A DNA stretch of 64,000 nt from Hyphochytrium catenoides (Eukaryota > Sar > Hyphochytriomycetes > Hyphochytriales > Hyphochytriaceae), in assembly GCA_900088475.1 (NCBI GenBank), contig FLMG01000727.1, forward strand, positions 17,693-81,692, read 5' to 3'. This document shows positions 48,430 through 58,947 of this stretch, one piece after another. Position numbers and translations under genes: made by a program. The stretch's first letter is position 1. Each line of letters begins with the position of its first letter. A model generated the notes under the pieces. It had not been told where the DNA came from. It was given only the letters and a program-made list of their open reading frames with translations, and did not search any database.

Positions 48430-49644
48430 CTTGCTGTTGTCAGTCTGATCTTCCGGAAGCGAGCAATACCGGTAAAGTGGCCCTACACACTAAACCAATA
48501 CCCAGGCTTACACTATGAACTTAAAGAGCCTCCCAGTATAGTTGTGGAAGCTCGTGCGTGCTTTAAAATCCTTATGCTGAACAGAAGATAATGCGGTCCA
48601 TCATCAACTCTATAACAAGTCATCTGCTAAGATCAGATGACATGAACCCGCATTACCATGGTTGGTGAGTGGGACTAGGAAGTCGGCGATGATGATGCTC
48701 ATCCATAGAGCCGATACGCGCAAAGATCCATCACTCTTCCTTCCCACCTCCATAAATCTCCCCTACATAGTCCCTACACACCAAGCATCTACCACGTGAG
48801 ACTTTCAGTTGACCTACAAACAGGGACCCAAACCACGAGTCAGGGACCATGGGAGTCCTATCTTCACGCTTAGCTCATCCGCTGCCATGCCAGTGCTGCG
48901 CCTTCTGAAGCCCAGTCTAAGACGAACAATGTAACGGACTCCATCCAAGCAGTAACCACTTTTCTATCATCAACCACCGAAACGCTCTGTGAGGAATAAT
49001 TAGAGAATTTATTCCAAATGCAAAAGCATAATCTAATTTTGGACCAGCTTGAACCTTGTATTATTTAGGGGATAGATGTATACTATAGAGATCCTACTAT
49101 TCTTGGTGCATATCTCGTTATGACAGCACTGTGGGCTATGGGCCTACCCACGTTCCGATCCTCAGGGTCACACCCAGCCTCATCTACCAAAACTGAAGAA
49201 CTGATCCACCCACCATCAAATAGAAGTAAATGACAAGGATTAGAGGAAACCCACCCACCCTGTAGCATTTTCTATTGGCAGTCGGTATGGTCGGAATTTA
49301 TGGAGGTCTCAGGAGCGAACATGTTATAGCATTAGGGACAAAGTGACCTACACTATGTGAGTACAAAGAGGTTATAAAAAGCCTCCATCTTCGAACATTG
49401 TCTGATGGCCACTTTCCTTCAGACAGCGGCGGCTACCGCCAGATTGGCCGATGATGACGATTTCAGTTCAGCTCCAGACACATTTCTGAAGCTTCATTTG
49501 AAGACTGAAATGGGCTTTGGAATCAGTTAATGTCGTTGCATTAGGCCCACAAGCCACCGACCTAATCCTTTCTCTGGTTGTCATCGAAAGCTGTTGAACT
49601 CGTGAGTCAATTGAGAAGATAAATTTTCTTATTTACGACGAACG
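48430..49644. promoter_or_regulatory. divergent intergenic region
   Basis: About 1.2 kb between the PH-like gene (-) and the zinc-finger gene (+). No exons supported. It should hold both promoters. Around 49010-49080 it is A/T-rich, and nothing else stands out. Confidence 0.45.
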
Positions 49645-51049
49645 ATGTGTAAGCCAATAACCCAGCCCGTGATACGGGGCTATCAACCCGGTGCAACCCA
49701 ACTACTTTCGTCTGCTTCGAGTTTCTCCAATGGGTTCCCTTACGAAGTTCAGCAGCCTGGGAAAGCTTTAGTGCAACCTGTGCCAAAACTTGAAAATGAT
49801 GGGTTGTCTAACTTGGTTGAAGGGTTACCCTTTGATTTCTTGGACCTGCTGTCTCTTCCGGTGAAGGCGACCAACGACACCAAGGTGATTGGCGGAAGCG
49901 TTACGGAAAGCGCCTTTATTGACTCTCTTGCTGAGGGTATCTTTGGTGCCGCTGCATGTTCTCAGCCTGTTGCTGGTTCCCCTTACCAGAAAGCAGATCC
50001 CTTGCCTGTCACTCCGGACCTCTCTGGCTTTACCTCCAATGAGGAGAGCTTTGACGGATCGGAAACTTCTTCTGTCGCGTGTCCTGATTCTACCTTTGAG
50101 AACCAAGATGTGGGGGCACTTTGCTCCATTTTGTTTGATCCTACTGTCTATTTGACTCTTGCGGATGTCACTAAGGACACTGCTGAGAGCCTTATCCAGG
50201 AAGCTGTCGACGACGGCTCCATGATGCCCTTGGAATTACCAAAGAGCGGATACCAACCCCTTTTACAGGATTTGCAGAAGCCAACTGTGGAGATTCCAGA
50301 GCCTGTCTATATGCCGTTCAACAATAAAGTGCAGACTCCATCGCAGGGTAGGGGGAAGCGCCGGACCGTTCCAGTTGAAGGGAAAAAGATCTGCAAGGAG
50401 GAAGGATGTCAGAATCTTGTCAGATCCCGAGGGTTGTGCAAGTTTCACAGCGGATCGATGCGCTGCCATTACGAGGGATGTGCAAGACAGAGCCAGGGAA
50501 GTGGTCTTTGTATCAAGCACGGTGGAGGACGACGCTGTGATGTGGAAGGTATTGAAGAGAGGAGACAATTGCAAAGTTTGTGGTTTACTTACGCTTTTGA
50601 CATAGGCTGCATGAAAGCTGCGCAAAGTAATCGGAAATGCAAAGCACATGGTGGCGGCCAGCGCTGCTCTGTGGCGGGATGTTCAAGGTCAAGCCAAGGT
50701 AGCTTTTCTTTCCTCTTTGGCAACATTGATAGGTAGGATGGCTAATTTGACGTGACGTATAGGAGGCGGCTTCTGTCGAGCTCATGGTGGTGGCCAGCAG
50801 TGCAAGCACCCAGGCTGCTCTAAAGGAGCCCAAAGGGACGGTAGCTGTGCACTGCACGGAGGAATCCGACGCTGCGTGGTTGAGGGCTGCGAAAAGAATG
50901 ACAGGGGAGGAGGCTTTTGCGCTCATCATGGAGGAGGAAAGCGCTGCGCAACTGAAGGTTGTGTCCGACCCTCAAGGAAGAAGGGAATGTGTGCCCATCA
51001 TTATCGCTTGGAAACAGAAGCAGCTGTCAAGATGCAACAAAGCTGCTGA
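49645..51049 (+). CDS. WRKY19-like zinc-finger repeat protein (427 aa)
   Basis: Model join(49645-50548, 50606-50698, 50763-51049), all junctions in phase, 57- and 64-nt introns. The first ~245 residues are acidic and Ser/Pro-rich, like an activation or low-complexity domain. A basic stretch (GRGKRRTVPVEGKK) then leads into an uninterrupted array of short fingers of the form C-x4-C-...-C-x2/3-H, each ending in HGGG-type turns: CKEEGCQNLVRSRGLCKFH, CHYEGCARQSQGSGLCIKH, CDVEGC..., CSVAGCSRSSQG, CKHPGCSKGAQRDGSCALH, CVVEGCEKNDRGGGFCAHH, CATEGCVRPSRKKGMCAHH. I count about eight units, split by introns that fall inside fingers. In plants these accompany WRKY domains; no WRKY domain is present here. 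Arrays of this kind are abundant in stramenopiles. DNA or protein binding in the nucleus is inferred. Confidence 0.9.
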
Positions 51050-51203
51050 TATTTCCATTACGGGCTGTCTTTTGTTCTGTCTTCGTTCTTTTCTCCCTCT
51101 CTCTCAATCTCCTTTCTAATACTCTTCTACAGTCGTGGGTCATTTCATATTTAAGACGATAACCAAGGGTCATTCGTATGTGAACTAAGCTCTTTGCTGA
51201 AAT

Positions 51204-52761
51204 TTAAATTGAGCTTTCCTCAGAGAGCTTCCTATCCGCACCGCTGCTCTTTAGGATATTCAGCAGCTCTCTGTGAATGGCTTGACTGTTGCTGGCGCAG
51301 ATATCTCTGTGGACATGGATAGGGAATCAGAGAGATTAGTTCTTTGCTTTCTGCAGGCGCAATGGTTGTCTACTCCTCTGCCATCTTCACCAAGCATTCT
51401 CAGTCTTTGCCAACGTGTGGCGCCATCGGATGCCCCCATACGCCTTCACGATAAAATAGATGCCTTAACCTATCGCCATGGCTCGAATCTGTACGCTATC
51501 AGAAACTGCCCGAGCTATGCTCTCTTTGTCACTGACCGTGTCCGTAAAGTGAAAGGCTGTCCTCTCGTGTCCGACAAGGTGCCTCCGGCCTCTCGGACTA
51601 ATAGCGACCCAGCGGCAATATCCCAAGAGTTTAGGTCTAGCTCCCACCAGGCCTGAAGACGTGAAAGCTTGTCAATAGGCGCAAGGAGCAAAACGACAAA
51701 AGTCGGAGGATCTAGAACGGATTGTCATGGTATGGCTATCTTACCGTGAGACGGCCGCAAGCAACCCAGGCTAGGTCGAGGGCTGCGGATCCAACGAGTC
51801 GCACTCCTCGACATCGACTGGAGACCTCTTGGATGCCCCTCCATGTAGGCTCCCTTACCCTATGACTAGTGCCTATGCCGAACCCGATGACGCTCGACCT
51901 TCAATACATATTCATGGGCGACAATGAGTTAGCTGCTGGGAAGAGAACAGCACAGGACTAAGATGGAGAGGTGCCATCATACTCTAAGCTAACGTCGTCG
52001 CTAACGTTAATCTTCCTGTCATTGACTAGCGCCCCTTGGCCCTTGATGGCGTGGAACATCTCATCTCTGTCAGCACGGTGAGGCGATGTTAGTTGAGGGG
52101 CGCGGCAGGCGTCCAAAGGATTGACTATAAGTACCTGTATGGGTCAAAGACGATGCCAACCACCACTTCGCCTTTATGTGCCACTCCGATTGAGACCACG
52201 CTCATGGGTCGCCCGTGTACGAAGTTTGTGGTTCCGTCAATGGGATCAACCACCCTGCAAGGCAGACTCAGCACGAATATGTGCGAGAGAGAAAGGGACC
52301 TGCGTACCAGAGCCATTCTTTATTGATGAGATGCTCCAGCGCCTCTGCAGAGGCTTCTGCTCCTGGTGGGACGCTTTCTTCGCCCAGGAGTGAATGATCT
52401 GGGAAGTTTGTCTGGATATGCTTCTCAATGGTATCTTGACACATTTTATCCACGAGAGTCACGACATCCTGGTGATTGGATTTCTGCTTCTCAATCTAAA
52501 CAGGCGGCTTCAGCTTCATGTGAGCATGGAAGCCAGGCTCAGGAGTACCTTTGTCTGACCGCAATTTGACTTCATCAGCTCGCCCGCTTCTCTTGCTGCC
52601 TGGACGGCGACAGCGTGGATCCGCCGGATGGTATCAGTATCATTATTCTCCATCCTGCTCAAAAGATAGCCCAGTGCCAGCAGTGCTTCGCTTTCTTTGT
52701 CTTCCCCGCTGCACTTGCAAGAGTTCGTCAGTTCGTGCTGATATTTAGAAGACGAGCTCAC
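51204..52761 (-). CDS. inositol monophosphatase family protein
   Basis: Mg-dependent phosphatase releasing myo-inositol from inositol monophosphates, or a close relative. Exons on the minus strand: 52761-about 52545 ([20 protein letters not shown]), about 52495-52310 ([18 protein letters not shown] ... HSLLGEESV), about 52280-52125 ([20 protein letters not shown]), about 52075-51985 ([20 protein letters not shown]), about 51895-51740 ([31 protein letters not shown]), about 51655-51535 ([20 protein letters not shown]) and a last exon ending [18 protein letters not shown] ... SEESSI. The metal ligands in [13 protein letters not shown] and the WD motif are all in place. An ATG at about 52650 ([12 protein letters not shown]) is an alternative start nearer to the usual length. 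It is convergent with the zinc-finger gene, with 154 bases between stops. Confidence 0.88.
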
Positions 52762-53281
52762 AATCTAACAAGTAGAGAGGAACGGGACGATGGCCTTTCC
52801 AGCAAAAAGATGGGGGAGTTAGGGGCACGCAACAGCATGGCAAGAGCGGGCAGGCGGCTGCTGGGAGCTGGTGACTCCCTTCGCACAAGGGAAGCTTGCA
52901 TGGCTTCTGATGTGCTCATAGGAAAACAGCAGGAACGAATCTAGCTGTGACACAGCCGATAACGTACTGAAGCGGGTAACGGACGCGGACGAAAGGCTGT
53001 CATTTCATGCTGTCAACCTATTTGGTATGGATGCTTTGACCTCCTGACCTCCTCTATCCGTGAAGGCCCAGCAGGATAGCACAACCAACTTCCTCGTCTG
53101 AAAGAGGCCATAGCCCTTTGCGGACGGGCTGTCATCAAGCTATAAAAGATGACTCTGTGAAGCGCTAACAGTCTCTTTGTATCACAATCAGTCGTTGACC
53201 GTCAGTCCTCCATCAGCACCTCCTCAGGGCCGTCGGGCTTCACCGCCGGCGTGACGGACGGAGCAGATTAAGAGTCTACAT

Positions 53282-53638
53282 ATGGCAGATGAAAGAGCTC
53301 TGCCTGCCCCACCCATAATACTTGGCAGGCAGGAGGAGGACCTCCAAAATGATATTAGTGTCCAGCTTCTTCCTCGTCTCTTGTTAGTGGTAGGAGCTGG
53401 TTTGTCCAAGGGACCATCAGCAGGACACTTGGTAGGCTCTGTACAAGTTGATGCATACGGGCAGCAGGTATTCTGCAACTGCTAATGAGCAAGATGAGTG
53501 ATGATGAAGGATGTAGAAAGAAGGGTCAGAAGCAGGCCACGTCATTAGTTCTTAATTGTGGGCGACGCTGTGGTCCCTACTCGCTCCCTCTTAGCTGATA
53601 GAGCAGCTAAAGAGCAATCCCACAAGAGCGGGAGTTGA
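53282..53638 (+). CDS. candidate small two-exon protein, 91 aa
   Basis: Exon 1 (53282-53467) reads MADERALPAPPIILGRQEED ... LPRLLLVVGAGLSKGPSAGH and ends at a CAG|GTATTC donor in phase 0. Exon 2 (53549-53638) follows a CATTAG acceptor, also in phase 0, reading FLIVGDAVVPTRSLLADRA to a TGA. The total is 92 codons. The VVGAGL...VGDAVVP pattern faintly recalls the N-terminal/S1 region of exosome cap proteins such as RRP40, but it is too short for a full member and I would not assign it. It lies between the divergent IMPase start and the 3' end of the GH16 gene. Confidence 0.35.
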
Positions 53639-53814
53639 AGCTGATAAAAGCAGTGGACCTTTATTTCCCTTTCCCGAATAGTCTCGGCTAGCCTGCAGCC
53701 GCAGCCACAAGCAGCAGCTAGGGGGCAGTGGTGGACGACCAAGATATACATAAATGAAGAATGAGGTAGACGCGCATCACCCCTCTTGGTTGGGTTACCC
53801 TCCAGAACTCTCCA

Positions 53815-55512
53815 TCAGTTAACCAAACCCTGAAAGAGCAGCCCTGAGAACGAGACTGTCGCTAAGATGACTGTAGCAGATAAGGCACCCTGGACATCTA
53901 CAGCCAAGGTCGCGGAGGAGGAGTCGTTCGCTGCACCACCTGACTTTTCGTTGCCCTTGGGCTTTCCCTGAACTCCTCCTGCGGGATCCGGACTCTCACC
54001 ACCACCTGTTTGCATGTTTGTCTTGAAGTTCTTCCCATAATAATAAAAGGACATTTCCGGGTGCATCGGACTGACAGAGCCATAGAGGTTCTCGTTCGCC
54101 TTGATGTACTCCTGCGTAGGATACTTTGGTGGATCGCACCCGATGTTGATTCTATCTGGAAGTTGATACCACCGCACGTAGTCAATCCTATACAGGGCTG
54201 GGAACGTAGAATACTGGACTCCACCGCCCCAGCAAGAGTCGCAGCCTTGGGCGATGTTAAGGATTAGTGCCTGCGGCTCTTCAGGGATAAACTTGGGGGC
54301 ACTGCAGTCGGCCGGATTGTTGGGGTCGCAATATTTCTTTGTCAACGCTGAAGCAGGAATGTTAACAACTATATCCTTCTCGTTAAGCAGAAAAAGAAGG
54401 TACCCATTCTGCCCATCCGTAGGGTCAATGTACCACTCGAAAGAGTAGACATTCCACCCGTCCTTCTGTTCTGTTGTTATCGTTCTGACCCCTGAGAGCG
54501 CGTTCGTCGTATAATTCTGAGGTGTGGTGTACCCAAAGAAGCCATTGACACCCTTGTCAATGCCCTGGCCGTACGTTAAGCCCGTATACCAGCTGCCTGG
54601 GCCACCGTTTGCATTGGGTTCCAGCTTGGGATCGATCCACTTGCCATTTTCTATTCTACCCTTGGGCATCAAGATGTCTGGGATACTGGGAGCTACCTGA
54701 AGAGAGGCGGCGGTGAATGACTGTGATGGTGGGTTGAACAGCGGAGGAGAACCATTAGCTTCCATCAGATCTAGCTCTGGTGCTCCCCTTCCTTGATTGG
54801 GATGAAGGCCCGGTCCAGGGTTCTTCATACATGCATTAATCTTCTGATACTTTTTTGCCATGTCATCGCACACATTATAGCTGAACGGCCAGACACCAGG
54901 ATTAGCGTCTTCATACTGGGGCCTGGCTAAGTTGCCAATCATCCAGGCTGCTGGCCACACCCCGCCACCTTTAGGCCATTGGTTCCTGGTCTTAAAAATG
55001 CCGCCAGTGAAGCAGAATTTATTCCAGGTCTGGATGTTGGCACCGGTATGTGACTTATTATACTCTGGCACTGGGTCATCTGTGATAAGAAGGTTAAGAG
55101 ATCCGCCCCCTGTGGTTGCGTGCTTGGGAGAGATATAGTCGATCCCTCCGCCTGTGATATCCGGCCGGTCGATGGCCGTCCACATCTTACTCTTACCGTC
55201 CTCAAACGTCCTGCCATCCTCATTGAACTCATCGCTGGCTACTAGCACGTAAACCTCCCCGCGAGAGGAGATTGTGGTCCTGGCATGCTCAGGAGTATCT
55301 TTATCAGTCCAGAAATCGAGTACTTTCCGCGCGGCATTTGGCACGGCAGGGACCTTTCCCGTTGGCTTTGGTGGTGGTTTGATGGTTTCGCATGGAAGCT
55401 GTTTATCCCACTCTTGGCCTGCAGGAGGAGCTGTGGGTCCTGCTAGAGCCAGCATGGGCTGGTGCAGCGCTAAGCCATACAGGAAAGTAAAAGAGACCCA
55501 AGCGCCTTTCAT
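53815..55512 (-). CDS. SKN1/KRE6-like GH16 glucan-synthesis protein (565 aa, single exon)
   Basis: Secreted or membrane-tethered family-16 glycoside hydrolase/transglycosylase of the SKN1/KRE6 group, tied to beta-1,6-branched glucan in fungi and storage glucan in stramenopiles. A hydrophobic signal peptide (WVSFTFLYGLALHQPMLALA) opens the protein. The catalytic-domain start VASDEFNEDGRTFEDG lies near residue 92, the conserved NKFCFTGGIFKTRN and GVWPAAWMIGNLARPQYED follow, and residues 246-251 are the ELDLME active-site motif (two catalytic acids present). The C-terminal part has YRIDYVRWYQ and GCDPPKYPTQEYIKANE, which I associate with stramenopile rather than yeast members. It ends with a small-residue/Ser-rich spacer (GGAANDSSSATLA) and a hydrophobic tail (ALSATVILATVSFSGLLFQG), the layout of a GPI-anchor signal. 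No introns, unlike almost all neighbours. Confidence 0.9.
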   Translation of the reverse strand: MKGAWVSFTFLYGLALHQPMLALAGPTAPPAGQEWDKQLPCETIKPPPKPTGKVPAVPNAARKVLDFWTDKDTPEHARTTISSRGEVYVLVASDEFNEDGRTFEDGKSKMWTAIDRPDITGGGIDYISPKHATTGGGSLNLLITDDPVPEYNKSHTGANIQTWNKFCFTGGIFKTRNQWPKGGGVWPAAWMIGNLARPQYEDANPGVWPFSYNVCDDMAKKYQKINACMKNPGPGLHPNQGRGAPELDLMEANGSPPLFNPPSQSFTAASLQVAPSIPDILMPKGRIENGKWIDPKLEPNANGGPGSWYTGLTYGQGIDKGVNGFFGYTTPQNYTTNALSGVRTITTEQKDGWNVYSFEWYIDPTDGQNGYLLFLLNEKDIVVNIPASALTKKYCDPNNPADCSAPKFIPEEPQALILNIAQGCDSCWGGGVQYSTFPALYRIDYVRWYQLPDRINIGCDPPKYPTQEYIKANENLYGSVSPMHPEMSFYYYGKNFKTNMQTGGGESPDPAGGVQGKPKGNEKSGGAANDSSSATLAVDVQGALSATVILATVSFSGLLFQGLVN

Positions 55513-58500
55513 GCTGACCTTCTTGTAAGGGTTGTGGAAGCGACGTTACCGTTTTTAAGATTGATACAAAGAAACACCACCTGTACCGGGTATCTTATTG
55601 CCCTGCGCGCAGATGCCGGGAAGAAGTTGCCAAGAGCTGCAGAGTAAGCGTATCGATGTTTTACTGATGCTGCAGAAGGCTATGGTTCCAAAACATAACA
55701 CACCGCAAAAGAAAGACTAGGTTGTTGGTTCCACTGTCTTCCTTCCTCCCTTTGATAGAATGGAACCTCAATCACCAGGAGCTGGACTTGGCTCCCTAGC
55801 ACTCCAGAAGGAGGAGGAGCTGAGCATACAAGACAGAAAATCAGTCGTGATGCCTGAACCACCAGGAACTGATTGAAGATAGTAAAAGCAGTGCTTAGGC
55901 GCTCCCTCTCACATCGCCATAGCACTGGCACTCTAAGTGGTAAGGGATGCTGTTACAACGTCGATTACTTGGACAAAGAGGTGGATTATAGTGCGACAGC
56001 TTGTGAGTGACGTTTAGAAGACAGTGCTGGTTGGGTCATACAATCCATTTTCCAGGGCCATGAGCTAGTTCTAGCAGAGTAAATAGGCAAAGCCAAGGTG
56101 AAAGGCAGCAGCAGCATCTCTCGTGTCACGCAGTGTGAGCGGATGCCTATGGACAATGACCGAAAAGTTTGCGCTAGTCCGACGTTTGACCAGGTTTCCT
56201 TCTGATGTCTATATATTTACTATGGCTAACAGCTGAGCTCTCCCCTCCTCTCTCTCTCTGATGTGCATGTGATGTGTCTCTTCCACCATGCGGATGGAGG
56301 AGGATATCTCACCAGCATCAATCATATCTCTCTTTTGTTTGGACAATATCTAGACAATATCCTTTATCAGTCTGTCTCTTCCCTTTTGTAATCTGTCTCT
56401 CTGTTAGTGATTGACCCTTCAGCTGACCCTTCCCGTGTCCCTTCGTTTCCTTTGAGAGACAGAGTCGATCCGGCTCTCCCTTGATAAGGGTATACTCTTA
56501 AATTGTCGTATCTCTCCACTTGCTTTATTCGCTATAGTTAATAGCTCATTGGATGGTCTTCATAATTTGTCTCTTTTACGTTGTATACGTTATACCACTG
56601 GCCCAAAACCGGTGCTAATCCTTAGATCGTCGCTTTGAGCCCGATGTGAGGATGATAGGATTATTGGAATATTGGACCTTGGATGGGGATGCAGTTCCTA
56701 TTTTGCTATGTCGTGGCGGTGCCGGCGGCGGCGGTGGAAAGCACCTTAGCTTCTTTCAGCAGCAAACACTTCTTCTTCATAGAACTCTCTCTATCTGCCA
56801 CTTCTTCGAGTCTTCACCACCAGCGCTGATGATTATCTGTTAGTGCCGCGGTTGGGTTGCCGGCGGCAGCGGTCGCGGGCCTACTAGTCCTACCACCATT
56901 GATTGTTGTTAATAATGGCTCCTGCTATAGTCATCGTTACGCGTGGATGGTGATTGATTACGCCGTCCAGGTTTGTTGTTGTCGGATAATGATCGCTGTA
57001 ACGACACCAGCAGCAGCAGCGAACGGAGAGGACGACCAAGCCATATAATAGCACCAGTATTCTTCGTCGACTGCTCTACATCTGAAGAAGAGTAGGGGAG
57101 AGAGTAGGAGAGGAGACAACACTCTTACATAGCCACGCGCATGATGTTACTGGTGCCTGGTTAAACCGTGGTCGAACTCCACGCAGAAGAAGCCCTCCTT
57201 CTGTTGCTAGTTATCTATGTATATAAAAGTAACTTACTACTAGCGCATTATTGGGACGTAATCAATCTGACGATGCTCTCGGTGCCAGACAAGATGATGG
57301 TCAGAGGAGAGGAGTTTGGGCCAGTGGAGGATTTGTAGTTGAGAAGAGCAAGTTGAGAAGAGAAAGGTAGAGATTGAGAACAGAAAGCTGAGTGCGGTTG
57401 TTCGCTTCATTGACTTCATGTCTATCAGTGCAGTCACATAAGCAGAGGAAGTTTTCACCTGGAAGTCAATAGGACAGAGTCGCCCAAGCAGCAACAGCAA
57501 TCTAGCTGAGAGTAGTAGAGAAGAAGAGAGAAGGGGGAAGAACTAGAACGTTACACTACTCGAAAGCATCAGATTGAAAGAGCCCAGAGCGAAAGAGAAG
57601 TCTCCTTTCTGAGAACCACTCGCGACTCAGAGTGCCAGGACTGCCCGTCTTACAGTTAGGGCGGCTAAGGTACCAAAGGTGTCCCTCAGTCACGAGCGCT
57701 ATTGTTCATAATACACCTCCTAGTCGGGCCGCATCCTTCTTCGGAGTAAACAGTAGAGATGGGAAGGAGAGCAACTAGCGAGTGGCTCCTGCATAGCAAT
57801 AAAAGGCGCATGGACACCGCTAGTGGTAGATCGTAAAACAGTAGGAGGACAATAAGCAAGAAGGTGGGCAAGGTGGGGTAGGTGATACTATAGGGAGAGA
57901 GGGTGGCGGGAGAAGATTCACTTGGAACTCCTGCTGTCGAAAGGGACATCATTATCATCCACGACAATATTGAGCAAGAGAAATCTTTGGCAGACGGAAC
58001 GAGGTAAAGCTAAGAAGCATCATTGAAGTTCCTCCACAGCGGCGTCGCCGACACTATTTATAGGGTCGATGGTTAGAAAGCTGGACGCGGCATGAAGGGA
58101 AGGAAGGTAAATAGCCCGCTCACCATCAGTAACTGAAAGAGTCAGTAAGCCCAGCTTCTAGGAGGAACGTGATAGCACTTAGAACTTAGGTAGGGCTGAG
58201 AAATAGAAAGCCTATGACAAAGAGTTTATGCGAGCCAGTAGAGGAGAGGAACAAAAGCCATAGCAAGGATGAAGTAGGATCGCGCACTCCAGAGATGACT
58301 CAGGGCAGAATGTAGACCAGTTTGCAAGGGTGTGCTGCTTCGAGTAGAACTGCGCCTCATGCTTGATTATAGAAAGAAGTTTCCAGTGAAGTCTAGCTCC
58401 TCTTCCTAGTATTCCGATAGCAACCCTAAGGAGACACTAGAAGATAAGGAGGTTTTCTAACCAAGGAAGAGGAGCACTTGTATGGCCGGAAGGTCCTATT

Positions 58501-58947
58501 AACGCCGCGGTGGGAGAGAGAGAAGTATTTGAAAAGGAGAAAAGTATCTGAAACGGGTGACGCTGCTGCACATAATCGTTGCTGGTGTGATATTAAAGCA
58601 GTCCGTCCATCGCGGGAATTGGTACAGACGTTTTTCTCCCATCCTTTCTTCCCTTTGTAGATCTTCCAGCTCTATGATACAATTTCGGCCATACATCTTA
58701 GCTCATTCTTGGTCTAAGGCCGCTTTAGATCCGTTGGTCTCCTCCATTATAGCAGAAGCTGCTATGTATGAGCTGCTATGTGTGCACACTACTTCTGGCT
58801 ACCATTGCTGTCGGGCGGTGGATTGAAATGACGGGCACCCTGCATGCGGAGAGGCAGCAATGAGCTCAATGTCAAAAAGGGGGCCGAAAGCAACTGTACT
58901 AAGACGACGACGACTTCAAAGCCATTGGGACAGGACCCTGGCCCACT
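55513..58947. other. gene-free region of about 3.4 kb
   Basis: I found no exon, RNA gene or mobile element on either strand. Composition is uneven. A short GGC-rich patch lies near 56720, a CAG/CAGCAGC patch near 57009, and CT-rich stretches lie around 56240 and 56390. The segment nearest 55513 should contain the GH16 promoter. Confidence 0.45.

Noticed and set aside
56646-57048. Two short plus-strand open frames with Gly- and Ala-rich patches
   Set aside because: Explained by local GGC and CAG repeats; no conserved feature or phase-compatible neighbour.
57130-57200. tRNA-like T-arm sequence (GTGGTCGAACTCCACG)
   Set aside because: The T-loop lacks the usual TTCRA start, and no A-box, acceptor stem or anticodon arm can be paired around it.
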